Source: Heterotrichella gracilis
Taxonomy: Eukaryota > Sar > Xanthophyceae > Tribonematales > Xanthonemataceae
Length of the DNA: 64,000 bases
Assembly (NCBI GenBank): GCA_032358255.1
Contig: JAULBX010009438.1
Coordinates: 1 to 64,000 of the forward strand
Direction of reading: 5' to 3'
Below are positions 23,065-35,403 of this stretch, piece by piece; the first letter of the stretch is position 1, and each line of letters opens with the position of its first letter. The notes under the pieces are model-generated. The model made no database searches, was not told the origin of the DNA, and saw nothing but the letters and a program-made list of their open reading frames with translations. A program made the position numbers and the translations under genes.

Positions 23065-24200
23065 AGGGGTTGCTGCATGGGCGGGCATTACAGGGGCGCT
23101 GGAATTGCATTAGGCTGGGGCACGGGGGTGTGGGGGAGGGGTGGGAGGGGTGGGGGGGATCGTGCACTGTGTGAAATGAAGTCTGGGTTTGGCAATTTTC
23201 CGAGTGGGTGCGTTGGTTTGCGCTTTCAAGCTGCGAACTTTGCTTGTGGCTGGGAAGTTTTGGTTGGCTTGGTGCTGAAAGGCACCACCTCATTCTTGCG
23301 CGGCATTGCCAGCTGAGGCCAGAGCAGATCGGAAAGCACTTGTTCAGACACGCGTTTGCATTGCCACTGGCAATGATTTGTTCCCCAGCACTGTTAGTTG
23401 CTGCAATACCTGGCTGGCAGTGTTGTGCTTGGTGTTCAGGTCAACCTTGGCTATGGGGTAGGGCATTCAACTTAGGACTGCGGGGCCTTTTCAGGGCACT
23501 GCCAATGGATAGGCACTCAGCCTGGCAGCAGGCTGCTTCAGGATCACCATAACCTTTTAAGTTATGAGGCCTGACTGATTGCGCCACATGATGAACTGCG
23601 CACTTACTGTACTGCACATTGTCGAATGCGAGGTGGGACTAGGTGCCTGTGCCTGGAGACGCTTGCCCACTGGTGCCCACAGATCGTCTCAGCGCACTAG
23701 GCACATAGCCAACCTGGCAGTGTGTAATTACCGATGGTGAAAAGTGCCTTTGCAGCATCAAAATTCTTGAACATCAATTGCCAGTGACACTGTGGGACAG
23801 GGCGCTCAGACTTGTGGTGTCCTGCGGCAGGATGGGATGAAAATGCACCTTAACTATTTCCCACCACTTGTGTGCCAGTTGACACACATCCTCCTCCATA
23901 TGGTGAACAGCGTAAAGTGTACTAACGGAAGGTCTGTGAACCCTGAGGGTGCCCTCGTGGGACATGTTCATGGTGCACCCCGTTACAGTCCGTCACTATA
24001 TACCCCCTGATGGTGACGGCTGCTGCCAATGCATGCCGATGTCTAGCCATAAGAGGGCCAACAAAAGCTTGCTGGGCAGTGTCCCTGGTGCGTAACCTAC
24101 CTATCAACCCTTGTAGAACATAAACAGCTGGCCACAGTGCCGTTCTACAGCCAATGCATATGTGAGCCAACCCGTAGTATTGGTGAACCCATCAACAAAG
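23065..24200. other. Intergenic region between PDI and isoleucyl-tRNA synthetase
   Basis: 1.1 kb between two plus-strand genes. A G-rich tract follows the PDI stop. I see no convincing gene, repeat or promoter box here. Confidence 0.6.
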
Positions 24201-27200
24201 ATGGAGGACGTCCTGGAGGGGAAGGACTACAGTTTCCCCAAGGAAGAGGAGAAAATACTGCAGCTCTGGGACGAGATCGACGCATTCAAGGAGCAGCTGA
24301 GGCTGAGTGAGGGCAAGCCTGAATACGTGTTCTACGATGGCCCACCGTTCGCCACTGGGCTGCCCCATTATGGCCACCTGCTGGCAGGCACACTCAAGGT
24401 ATATTAACGAGTACAGCTGTTCTTGGGTTGGGTTGGTGGTTCGTGCAAGTGGTTGACACGGGCTGCTGACGTGCATTGGCTGAATTGTTCTGATCCCAAT
24501 GGGGGGCATGCACTGGAAGTTGGTCACTATGGCTAGCTAATTGGCGTCCTGGGTGGGTGACGGAATTTTATTGGATGTATGCACTGTTGGTTTGGTGGTT
24601 GAAGTATGATAAAATTTGCTTGTCTTATTGGAGGCATGTGCCAATGGCCTTGGGAGGGCCAAGATTGCCTCACAATTTCCTCACCCATACTGACTGCCTT
24701 GTCTAGGACATTGTGACGAGGTATGCCACTGCTACGGGGCACCACTGCACACGGCGGTTTGGCTGGGACTGCCACGGCCTCCCAGTGGAGTATGAGATCG
24801 ACAAGAAACTCAGTAAGTCTAGCCCCTGGTACTGCCTGGTACATACATCGGAATGTGCTATTAGGATAAATCCTTCTCAGGTGCATTAGCCACATTATGC
24901 ACATCGTCCTGGATCCCTTTCCGACCTGCCATTGGCTGATTGTTACACTCGCTGCAGACGTCAAGACCCGCGACGATGTGCTCAAGATGGGCATCGGTGT
25001 GTACAACGAGGAATGCAGGAGCATCGTGATGAGGCGAGCAACAGGCACTCCAAGCTGCGCGCCATCTCACACCAAAGTGCATGTGCAGCACTACCCGGCG
25101 CACCTCAAAAGCAAATCACCACACGCCACTTGCATCCTGTGTGACACACATGCGACCATGCTGTGCGCAATTCATAGAATGATTGCAGGACCCCGGATCC
25201 TAGATTCTAAACCCTAAACCCTTGCTGTGCATGTGCGCAGGTACTCCAAGGAGTGGGAGAAGACTGTGAAGCGCATCGGGCGATGGATTGACTTTGAGAA
25301 CGACTACAAGACCCTTGACCCCACCTTCATGGAGTCGGTGTGGTGGGTGTTTGGCCAGCTGTATGACAAGGGGCTGGTGTACAGAGGGTTCAAGGCAAGT
25401 GCAGGCAACCTTAGCTAGGGTTTAAGATGCAGGGTTCAAGTGGGTGGCACCTTGAGTACCTAATTACATGCATTCTGTCAGTAATTCCGGCTTAGGCAAC
25501 CCTGGACAAGCGTGCGCTACCCGGTCCTATCACTGGGTTGTACCATTTTTATATTGGTCTGTGCATTATTGAGGTTGCGCACAGTCAGTCTGCCACATGG
25601 TGCTTGCTGGTTGCGATCACTAGACGGCCAGCAGATCCTGTAGCATGCTGCGGCGCAGCACATATTTGGGCTGGCAATTGATGATTTGCTTAATTATTTT
25701 CTGACACCTCTTATCCGAGGGCTCACGCCCGTTGAATGTGTTACGCTCCAATCTGATCCCAGCTCAAATTGTGCATGCCGTTGCATCAAATTGACACACT
25801 AGCCTGTGGAGATTATGTACAAAAAGACTTTTGGTTTGACCTTGACCAATCTCCATGCATGCAACCCGCATCCTGTGCATCCCATGTATGTTTGCCACTG
25901 CTACGGCTGCTGGCATTTGATGATTTGCTTAAATATTTTCTGACACCTCTTATCCGAGGGCTCACGCCCGTTGAATGTGTTATGCTCCAATCTGATCCCA
26001 GCTTGCATGCCGTTTTGCACATGGTGTGTATTGAGGCATGGCATAGGTTCGTAATATGCTGTTCAATTTGTCAATGTCAGGTGCATACTTTGCATTTCAT
26101 ATGTGCCCTCTTGCCGCTGCTGGTAATTGATGATTTGCTTAAATATTTTCTGACACCTCTTATCCGAGGGCTCACGCTCGTTGAATGTGTTACGCTCCAA
26201 TCTGATCCCAGCCAAAGAGTGCAATTAAACCAGGAAAACAAGCCTTTTTGCATCTTTATCAATTATGTTGTCTGCACCCATTGCATCCCATGCACTCGCT
26301 GATGCAATCGCCGCTTTGAGTTGATGATTTGCTTAAATATTTTCTGACACCTCTTATACGAGGGCTCACGCCCGTTGAATGTATTATGCTCCAATCTGAT
26401 CTCAGCGCGAAGCTTGTTATTCACGCGTACATGGCCACTTTTGCAAATGGCAGCATGGCTCATCACATTAGGTCATGCATGCCATGCCATGTAACTGCAT
26501 TTTTCATGTGCATTCCACACCCGTTTCCCTACATTTCACACCCTCCCCTGCTTGCAACCATGTGCCTATCTCTACATTGTCTATGGCCGTTTGACCCGGG
26601 TGTGAGGAGCTCCCGGGGATGGCTACGGCGCTGCCGGTCCTTAAATGTTCCTTCCTTCCTTCCTATCTCTACACCCTCCACACACACACCCCACCCTACT
26701 CTCCGCCCCGCAGGTCATGCCCTACTCCACCGGCTGCAGCACCCCCCTGTCCAACTTTGAGGCTGGGCTCAACTACAAGGACGTGTCAGACCCAGCAATC
26801 ATGGTGAGCCACACCCTAAACCCTAACCATTGCATTCTATTATTATCATTTTTTTATTACAAGTGTAATATTTACCGTTGCGTTGTGGGTGGCCTTTTTT
26901 TCTTGACAATCATGGTGAGGCACATGCCAGTGGACCCCAACACATGGATCTACAATGTGCTCCGCATTGGGTGGTCTGGTGTCACCATTTAGACGCTGCC
27001 CAGCGGAGCGTTCATTACATTTTAATGACATATAATTTTGATGTGCTGATTTGACAGATGTATGGATTTAAAAATCAGTACGATTTCCCCTTGTTTGTTA
27101 CATTAACAGGCTTGTATCCGCCCCACAGATCAGCTTTGCCCTGGACGACGACCCAGACAACGCGCACCTCATTGCCTGGACCACCACCCCCTGGACCCTC

Positions 27201-30200
27201 CCCAGCAACCTGGCCCTGTGCGTGAACCCCGACTTCGTGTATGTGCGCGCGCGGGACCCTGTGAGGGACCGCGTGTTCATCGTGGCGGAGGTGCGCCTGG
27301 CGGAGGTGCCGGGGGCGGTTGTTGCGGCCAAGAAGAGCAAGGGGAAGAAGGGCGAGGAGGAGAAGGAGAAGAAGGGGTGGGAGGTGAGGTGGTGGGTGGT
27401 GGATGGTGTGTACCTGTTAGGGGCTGGGTTTTGCGTGGCTGTGTGTGGGGGAAATGTGGTTGCTAGGTGACTCTGAGCTTGCGGGGAGGAGCTACCAGCC
27501 TCTATTCCCCTAATTTGCCAATCTCAAGGCAACCGGCGCAGTGGCAAACTACTAATAACCCAAACCTAAACCCTAAACCCTCGGCAACCTAAAAACCTAA
27601 ACCCTAAACTGTGGTACCCTACCGCTGCAGATCCTGGGCAAGGTCACGGGCGCTGAGCTGGCGGGCAGGAGCTACCAGCCGCTCTTCCCGTACTTCGCCG
27701 ACCTCAAGGCAACCGGCGCCTTCCGGGTAGTGGCCGATGGCTATGTCACTGCAGACAGCGGTACAGGGGTGGTGCACTGCGCGCCCGCGTTTGGAGAGGA
27801 TGACAACCGCGTGTGCCTAGCCAACGAGATTGTAGCCAGGGGGGCGGAGCTGCCCTGCCCTGTGGATGCCAGCGGGCTGTTCACGGCGCCTGTGTCGGAC
27901 TGGGAGGGCGTGTGAGTGGGGCTGGGGGGTTGGGTGGGGATTCTGTGTTGTTCATGGTGCACTGGGAGGGCGTGTGAGTGGGACTGAGGGGTTGGGTGGG
28001 TGGTGGTGTTGGTTGATGTGTGTGCAGCGACATGCAGGGTGTGTGAAGGGCGCCGCTTGTCTGGAACTTGTGTGTGAACATGTTGACACATGTTTTTTTG
28101 GGGGCAAAATGGGGCCCAGGTGTCAGACAGGATGGGGCATTGCTGGCAAGCAAGCGCATCTGTCATGTGCGAGGCTCTGGCTGTCCTGTTGTCACGTCCT
28201 CCTTGATCCTGGAAGTGGGAGCATTTATATGTGGATGAGGCTTCTACCATGCCTCCGCAACACTCCCAGGGCCAGGGGGGATGTCACAAAAGGGCCGCCA
28301 GAGTCTAGCAGGTGACAGGGGCGCTTGGGTGCTAGCGATCCAGCACGTTGTTGGGGAAGAGGTTGAGGCGCAAGTTCTCTCCAGGAGGACTTTTGGTGTT
28401 TTCAGTCTCCAGGTTGCCAGTGTTTAGGTGAACAGCAACTACATGCCAAACCCCAAACCCTAAATTCTAAACCCAGATGTGACAAGGGTACCACCGACTG
28501 ACATCTGTCTGACATGCGTGTGTGGTCTCACAGGCACGTGAAGGATGCAAACCGCAGCATCATCGCCGCCACCCGTGCTAGGGGGCTCCCACACCAGCTC
28601 CTGCTCTGTGCGATTGGCAAGTTTCTGCTGTTCCTGATGTGTGCGCCTGACCCTTGTGTGTGTGGTGGTGTCATAGGCACGTGAAGGACGCTGACCGCGA
28701 CATCATCGCTGCCATCAAGGCCAAGGGCCAGCTGGTGGACAACCAGAGCTACATGCACAGCTACCCATTCTGCTGGCGGTCGGACACGCCGCTCATCTAC
28801 AAGGTGGGCCCGGGAGTGATTGTGTGGTGGTTGCTGAATGGTGGTGGTGGCGAGTTGTCCAGAATTCAACAATTTAGCTGTTGAAACACCTTGCAAATGT
28901 ACAGCAGTTTTGTCTGGGTTTTTTAGTTTAGATTATCTTGGTCTTCTCGCTTTTAGAATTCTGTAAAATGTGCAAGAAATTCCTATACATTCTGATTTTT
29001 TACTACGTCTTGTGTCACAGAGCCAGGGTTGGCTCTCTGAGCATTGCTGTCAAGTAAAATCTTGTAAATCTTGTAAATCATGTTGTTTAAATGCCTACCA
29101 CCCCCCACCCGCAGGCCGTCCCCTCCTGGTTTGTGCGCGTGGAGGCCATCAAGCCCCAGCTGCTGGCAAACAACGCGCAGACCCACTGGGTGCCCGCACA
29201 CGTCAAGGAGAAGCGCTTCCACAACTGGCTGGAGAACGCGCACGACTGGGCCATCTCCCGGTCCCGCTTCTGGGGCACGCCGCTACCCATTTGGAGCAGC
29301 GAGGATGGGAGTGAGGTGGTGGTGGTGAGCTCTGCTGCGCAGCTGGAGGAGTTGACGGGGGAGAAGGTGGGTGGCGGGTGGTGGGTGGTGGGGTGGTGGG
29401 GGTGGGAGGGGGGAGCGCAACGTGGCACTTGCTAGAGCCGAGTGGTGTTTAGGGTTTGAGGCATGTTGCTGCCCATCTGGAGCAGCGAGGATGGGAGTGA
29501 GGTGGTGGTGGTGGGCTTGGCTGGGCAGCTGGAGGAGGTGACGGGGGAGAAGGTTGTGATGGGTGGTGTGGGTGGTGTGTAGGGGTAGGGGGGTGGGTTC
29601 ATGTCGCAGCTGAGGGAGGTGACGGGGGCTCATGGTAAGGGTTCAGGGTCGGGGTTACAGGTTGATTACCTCCACCACTACTGCCCAATCCCAATATTCT
29701 CCTGTCCCCCAATGCTCAACCTCAATGCCAATCATCCCCAATCTCAATCCGATCCCAACTTCTCCTCCCCTTTTCTCCCAGGTGACCGACCTCCACCGAC
29801 ACTTCATCGACCACCTCACCATCCCCAGCAGGCAAGGCGGACCCCCCCTGCGGCGTGTGGACGAGGTGTTTGACTGCTGGTTTGAGAGCGGGAGCATGCC
29901 CTACGCATACATCCACTACCCCTTTGAGAACAAGACGCTGTTTGAGGACAACTTCCCAGCGGACTTTGTGGCGGAAGGTGCGCGGAAAGTAAATGTATTT
30001 TTATTTTGTAACAATTAATTCATTTAAAATCTGTTTTAGGGTTTAGGGTGATGCATTGAAGTTTAATTGCAGGTTGAATGTTACAGTGCGTGTTGGGCGC
30101 CAAGGTAACAATAACTCTGTCAAAAGTTTTTTCCTTTAGTATGTGTTGCTCTGGTGAGCCCACTGTGCTAATGATGGCGGCGTATTCCCCTCTCCTCCTC

Positions 30201-33200
30201 CAGGCCTGGATCAGACCCGCGGCTGGTTCTACACGCTCATGGTGCTGTCCACCGCGCTGTTTGACAAGCCCGCCTTCAAGAACCTGGTGTGCAACGGCCT
30301 GGTGCTGGCGTCCGATGGCAAGAAGATGAGCAAGCGGCTCAAGAACTACCCGGTGAGGGGCGGCCGCTGTCGACCGGTGTTCCTGACAATCAACGCCGCG
30401 GCACCTGTCAGCACCTTGCCATCCTGTGCCCGCGGACAGATTAGACTTTCGTGGCAAAAAAATGAAATATAAGAAGGAGAAACGTGTAGAGAAAAAGCTG
30501 ATGGAAAACATCACAAAGATGGATAATAGTACAGAATAATGAATTAAAACAATGTTTGAAAACCTTGCCCCTTCATTGCAAACCCTAACCACTTCTCCTC
30601 CCATCCAGGACCCCGTGACGGTGCTTGACAAGTACGGCGCCGACGCGCTGCGCCTGTACCTCATCAACAGCCCAGTGGTGCGCGCCGAGACCCTGCGATT
30701 CAAGGAGGAGGGCGTGTTTGCCGTGGTGAAGGACGTGTTCCTGCCCTGGTACAACGCATACCGCTTCCTGGTGCAGAACGCGGCGCGGTGGCAGATGGAA
30801 ACCGGGGGGGAGTTCAAGCCCACTGAGGTAGGATGGGGGATGGGGCTTTAATGCTTGCAGTGGGTGATGAGAGGGTTGAGCACCACTTGCTATGCGATTC
30901 CCACCCAACCCCTGCCACTGCCCCCCATCAGCATACAGGCACACACACACCCCACGTGAATGCCCCATTCCGGGGGACATTCCTAGTCGATGTCTCCTCC
31001 GCCACCAATGTGCTGTCCTGCTTGGCCCTGGCCGCTTGCCCATGTGAATGTCATGTGGACCTCCGCCCACAGTGTCCCACCAGAATCGCCCACCTCACCC
31101 TACCACCCTACCCACTATCCACCCACCCCGCCCCAGGTTGACGTCTCCTCCGCCGCCAACGTGCTTGACCGCTGGATCCTGGCCGCCTGCCGCTCCCTGA
31201 CCTCCTTTGTGCGCACCGAGATGGCAGCCTACCGCCTGTACACAGTGGTCCCATACCTGGTCAAGTTCATAGACAGCCTGACCAACACCTACGTGCGCCT
31301 CAACCGGCGGCGGCTCAAGGGGCGAGGCGGGGAGGCGGACAGCGGCATGGCGCTGGCTACACTGTGGCACACCCTGGTCACTGTGTGCAAGGTGAGGAAT
31401 GGGGAGAGGGTGGTTTCCTTTTGGGCCATGGGGGGCATGTGTCTGCAGAGGGGTGGTGGTTGGTGGTGGTTGCATGAGTATTGGGGAATCATCAGAAACA
31501 CCGTGAGGGTTTTTCAACCAAGGTATGATATAGCCAGGCTACTACTGCCGTGCTAATGGCGGGTCAATGGAGGGCTTGATTTATACATCTAGTTTACAAG
31601 TCAGTGCCCATGATTGCAGGTTTCCGCTCCACTGCTGCCCCCCCCCTCCCCCATTTCTATAAACCCCCTAACTCCTCCTTCATATCCACCCACCCACACC
31701 AATCCACACTCTCCCTCCCCGTTTTCCAGGTCATGGCCCCCTTCACCCCCTTCTTCACTGAGGCCATGTACCAGAACCTAAGGAGGGCGTGCCCGGGCGC
31801 ACCCGCAAGCGTGCACTACTGCGACTTCCCAGAGGCGCAGGAAGCGCAGAAGGGGGATGAGCAGATACAGGTGGGGAGTGGGAGATATAATGCTGAAAAT
31901 ATCGGGATAACATATAAGAGAAAGTAGAGTTTTCCTTTCGTTGCTGATTGTGCTACAGTCAGCAGTGCTGATAAATGGGATGACAATAGCAATCTGTGAA
32001 GAATTCGAAATTCCCCGACGCCTGTGCCCACACCCATCCCTGCACCCACGCCCAAACCACAACCCACCCACTTACCACACTGCACCAACGAGCACCACAC
32101 ACCACCGTGCAGGCATCTGTGGAGCGCATGCAGCGTGTGATTGAGCTGGTGCGTGTGGTGCGGGAGCGGCGGGCCCGCCCCCTCAAGGTGCCCCTGCGGG
32201 AGGTGGTGGTGGTGCACACAGACGCCGCCTTCCTGGAGGACCTGGATGGTGGGTGTGGCTGGGGTGCTCTGGGTGTGGCTGTGCTGCTGAGGTTGTGTGT
32301 CTGTACGTAGGCTTAGTGCCTGGCCAGGGTTTGCAGGGTACCGGTAGGGTGTGGTCGTTGCCACAGGTTTTCGTGAGGGTTGATAAGGTGTCATTTTGCA
32401 CTTGCCCCTAGGGGTGTCAGGGTTGTTAGGGTGTCGCATGTGCAGGTGAGAGCAAGAGCTTGCCCACGATTGTTTGCATGAGGTGGTTTCCTCCTATCGT
32501 ACCATTGCATCCCAACCACCTTGTCGGCTCCTTTCTGGCTGGTGGGGCAAGAGGCTGCAGACAATGACCCACAGCGCACATGGGGTGCTACTGCTGCGCT
32601 GACGTACCCGTCGCCTCCACGGCCATTCACCCCTTGCAAACATACCCATGCATGCTTTCCATCCTGCTCTGCATACTGCAACCATATACCGTATCATGAT
32701 AGACACCCATTCCTTTGTTTTTCTATCAAATATCTGATGATGTACCATAATGTAAACCACATTAACCAGTTTTTATATGAAATAAAAAATCAGTGTTAAG
32801 TTAATAATTACATCAATTATTGCATTGCACGCCAAACAGATGAGGGTAGCTAGAATCACCATTGTGTTCATTTTCCCCCACATATTTCAATGTGTGCCCC
32901 CCCCCTCCACCCTCCCCTCACCCCACCCCTCATCCCCCACCAGGCGAGCTGCGCGAGTACGTGTGCGACGAGGTCAACGTGCGCCAGCTCACAACTTGCT
33001 CAGACCCGCTGCGCTACGCCACGCTGCGCGCCGAGCCCGACTGGGGGGCCCTGGGCAAGCGCTTGGGTAAAGCCATGGGGTCTGTGGCCAAGGCTGTGCG
33101 GGGCCTGAGCCAGGAGCAGGTGCTTGCCTACGAGGGGCAGGGGAGCGTGGTGGTGGATGGCCACACGCTGGTGGCGGGGGACATCAAGGTGGGTGGTGGT

Positions 33201-34676
33201 GTTGGGTGGTGGTGGTGTGGGGGTGGGTGTGGGGGTGGCGGCGGCGGTGGTGGTGCTGGTGGAGGTAGGGGGTATGGTAGGGGGTGGGATTGTGTTTGAA
33301 ATGATGGCGTGCTGGTGGCCATACCTGTGTGGGCATGTGTTGCGATGGTTCTTTAACCGCTCATGTACATGGTGCATGGCTTCACGCCCTCGCTTGTTCC
33401 CTCCGAGTGGCCCACATCCTCATACCCCACACCTTCATGCAACACGTCGCCCCTCCCTAACCCACCCGCACCCCCGCCGCAGGTGGTGCGCGACTTCACG
33501 CCGCCCCCCGGCTCCTCCCCTGAAGACATGGACGCCAACGGTGACGGGGAGGTCCTGGCTGTGGTTGACCTGCGGGTGGATGAGGGCCAGGTGGAGGCGG
33601 GGCTGGCACGCGAGGTGGTCAACCGCGTGCAGAAGCTGCGCAAGAAGGCCGGGCTGGTGGCCACCGACGTGGTGGAGGTGTGGGTGGAGGTGGCAAGCAC
33701 GTCAGGTGGGTAGGGGGTTGGTTGGGTGATGGGTAAGGGTGGTTTGTTGGTACTGTGGACCTTTGGGGGAGGGGTACTAGCCAGGGGGTGAATGGCAGCT
33801 GATCTGCAGGAGCGAGGGGGCAGATGTGGTGCGCTTTTGCGGTGCATGTATATGCATGCATACACCACCTTATGATATCATTAGAGTAAGGGCAGGAATG
33901 GTCAATTATCCTGCCATCATTTGCATTGCACCATCTACACCTTATACCAATCCAACACCCTCACCCTCATCCCATGCAAACCCCACGTCTGCACCCTTAC
34001 CCCATGCAAACCCTAACCCAAACCCTACCCCCTGCAGGCCAGGACGGCGCCGATGCAGCCAGCGGCACCGCCACCCTGCAGCGGGTGCTGGCCACGCAAA
34101 CCGCCTACATGCGCGAGGCCCTGGGCTGCCCCGTGCTGCCCGCTGGGTTGCGGCCTGGCCATGCAGTGGTGGTGGCCAGGGAGGCGCAGGTGGTGGGGGG
34201 TGAGGATGCGCGCGCCGAGTTTGAGGTGGTGCTGACCACGCAGGCGGTGGCGTTTGTGGAGGGGGCGCAGGCGGAGGTGGGTGGTGGTGGTAGGAGTGAC
34301 AAGGACTAAAATTGCACTAGTGAAAGCTCATGACGGCTGGGAAAGCCTTTTGTTTGTTTGTTTGGAAGATGGATTTTAAAGGAAAATAAAATTAGAAACC
34401 AAAAATGTAATAAATATCGATAAAGTAATACAAATGCTTACAAAAGAATACATGTTTGGATAGCCATCATCCTTCATTCCGCAGCACGCGGGCGGCCCCG
34501 AGCGCGCCGCCGCCGTCAAGGTGTGGCTCGCCTCCCGGGACTATGCGGGGCTGCAGGCGGAGGCCGCGGCAAACGGTGGGAGTGTGGGTGTGGTGCTGGA
34601 TGGCAGCAGGGTGACGCTCACCCCTGGCACTCACTTTGTATGGAGCGCGGCTAGCCTGGTGGAGGGGGGGCAATGA
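24201..34676 (+). CDS. IARS1: Cytosolic isoleucyl-tRNA synthetase
   Basis: This class I synthetase charges tRNA-Ile in the cytosol. Nineteen exons (24201-24398, 24707-24812, 24958-25033, 25241-25394, 26714-26803, 27129-27383, 27631-27911, 28677-28803, 29115-29366, 29782-29977, 30204-30352, 30609-30827, 31137-31391, 31730-31870, 32113-32248, 32944-33188, 33483-33705, 34038-34276, 34485-34676) give 1177 residues, normal for the eukaryotic enzyme. The HIGH-type motif is HYGH at 56-59 within [12 protein letters not shown]. The editing domain shows [10 protein letters not shown] near 226-235 and [15 protein letters not shown] at 337-351. KMSKR is at 619-623, followed by LKNYP. The anticodon-binding region and C-terminal extension follow. 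A Lys/Glu-rich insert closes exon 6. Introns 3 and 4 both use GC donors. Exons 7, 8, 9 and 13 have decayed neighbouring copies. The only in-frame ATG near the start is 24201. Confidence 0.97.
25671..26406 (+). repeat. Four copies of a 93 bp repeat in an IARS intron
   Basis: Copies begin at about 25671, 25910, 26120 and 26314, each roughly 93 bp (core TTGATGATTTGCTTAAATAT, then GAGGGCTCACGCCCGTTGAA, then CTCCAATCTGATCCCAGC). They are over 90% identical to each other while the 100-150 bp between them is unrelated. A short hairpin (GGGCTCACGCCC) sits in each. Confidence 0.92.
27472..27545 (+). repeat. Decayed copy of IARS exon 7 start
   Basis: CTTGCGGGGAGGAGCTACCA through AAGGCAACCGGCGCAGTGGC resembles 27655-27735. 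A Tyr codon has become TAA. It lies about 180 bp upstream of the true exon region. Confidence 0.9.
27961..28002 (+). repeat. Copy of IARS exon 7 donor region
   Basis: ACTGGGAGGGCGTGTGAGTG and the G-rich stretch after it repeat 27899-27940 almost exactly, including an intact GTGAGT. Unlike most copies the donor is preserved, so a competing 5' splice site exists 62 bp downstream. Confidence 0.9.
28534..28580 (+). repeat. Copy of IARS exon 8 start with intact acceptor
   Basis: A CTCACAG acceptor followed by GCACGTGAAGGATGCAAACC and CATCATCGCCGCCA resembles 28677-28725, about 143 bp upstream. The copy loses frame similarity after about 45 bases (CACCCGTGCTAG). Confidence 0.9.
29467..29634 (+). 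repeat. Two copies of IARS exon 9 end
   Basis: 29467-29553 repeats CCATCTGGAGCAGCGAGGAT through ACGGGGGAGAAGGT (true exon 29287-29368); 29602-29634 repeats only the last 25-30 bases. The nearer copy keeps AAGGT but not the following donor consensus. Confidence 0.9.
30986..31040 (+). repeat. Decayed copy of IARS exon 13 start
   Basis: GTCGATGTCTCCTCCGCCAC through CTGGCCGCTTGCC resembles the exon starting at 31137, about 150 bp upstream, but with the acceptor AG changed to TAG|T. Confidence 0.85.
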
Positions 34677-35403
34677 CATGCGGGAGGGGGTGGGGCGGGG
34701 GCAGGGGGTCTGTGGGGAGGGGTGGGGCAGGAGAAAGGGGTGCTGACTTGTTGGGCAAAGGGGGGATCGATCGTAGTGGGTGATGATGTTTGTTTCAGGC
34801 TGGTTTTTTTTATTGGCGCCAGCGCTAATTGGCACCAGCGCTGCCGCAGCGGGCTTGGCTGTTTAGGAAAAGAGAACCCGCTGTTTGGCGGTTGTCTTTG
34901 AGCTGTGATAATCATTGGTGCAGTCACACGCTTGGTGCTGTAACATGTGTGTGCCTCGAAATAGGACTGATATTAATATAGTGGCTGATGACATCAGGAA
35001 CATCAGTGTCTTGCAATCGTGGAATCAGACCTGCAGCTTGACTTTGCACTGCAATTGAAGTTCAAAACGTAACATTGTTTTTTCCAAGCTGTGCCTTTAA
35101 CAGTAGTAACTGTAACAATTATTGTACTCCGTTTCATGAGCTCAACAACCATTTTGAAAGTCTTTCACTCCAGATGATCCTACCACTGTGGCAGTGGCTG
35201 GACTGACTCAGTGAGTCTAGAGAACTTCCTTTATGAATGAACTAAGCGCTGACATCAATGACGTGATGTGACAGTGCAAGTACAATTACGTCAACAGGTC
35301 ATCAAATTAACCCCCCTTGTCTCCCTCTTCTCAAATGATCCACCACCATTGATGTCACACTGTGCCCCCCTGGACCCCCTCTCCCACCCAACCCCCCATC
35401 CCC
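34677..35403. other. Convergent 3' flanks of IARS and SDR genes
   Basis: 727 bp between two convergent stop codons. It contains a TGTAA at 34939 and a short direct repeat (TTGGCGCCAGCGCTAA / TTGGCACCAGCGCT, 34813-34843). No gene seen. Confidence 0.6.
34939..34943 (+). terminator. Candidate TGTAA poly(A) signal (IARS)
   Basis: TGTAA lies 263 bases after the IARS stop codon. Position is the only support. Confidence 0.4.

Noticed and set aside
25769-26302. Possible repeat protein ([20 protein letters not shown] repeated) within the IARS intron
   Set aside because: The frame is open only because the repeat happens to lack stops. Changes among copies hit first and second codon positions as often as third, and the spacers are not coding-like.
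25671-26406. CRISPR-like array
   Set aside because: Repeats of 93 bp with irregular spacers of 100-146 bp, in an intron of a eukaryotic gene; this does not fit a CRISPR array.
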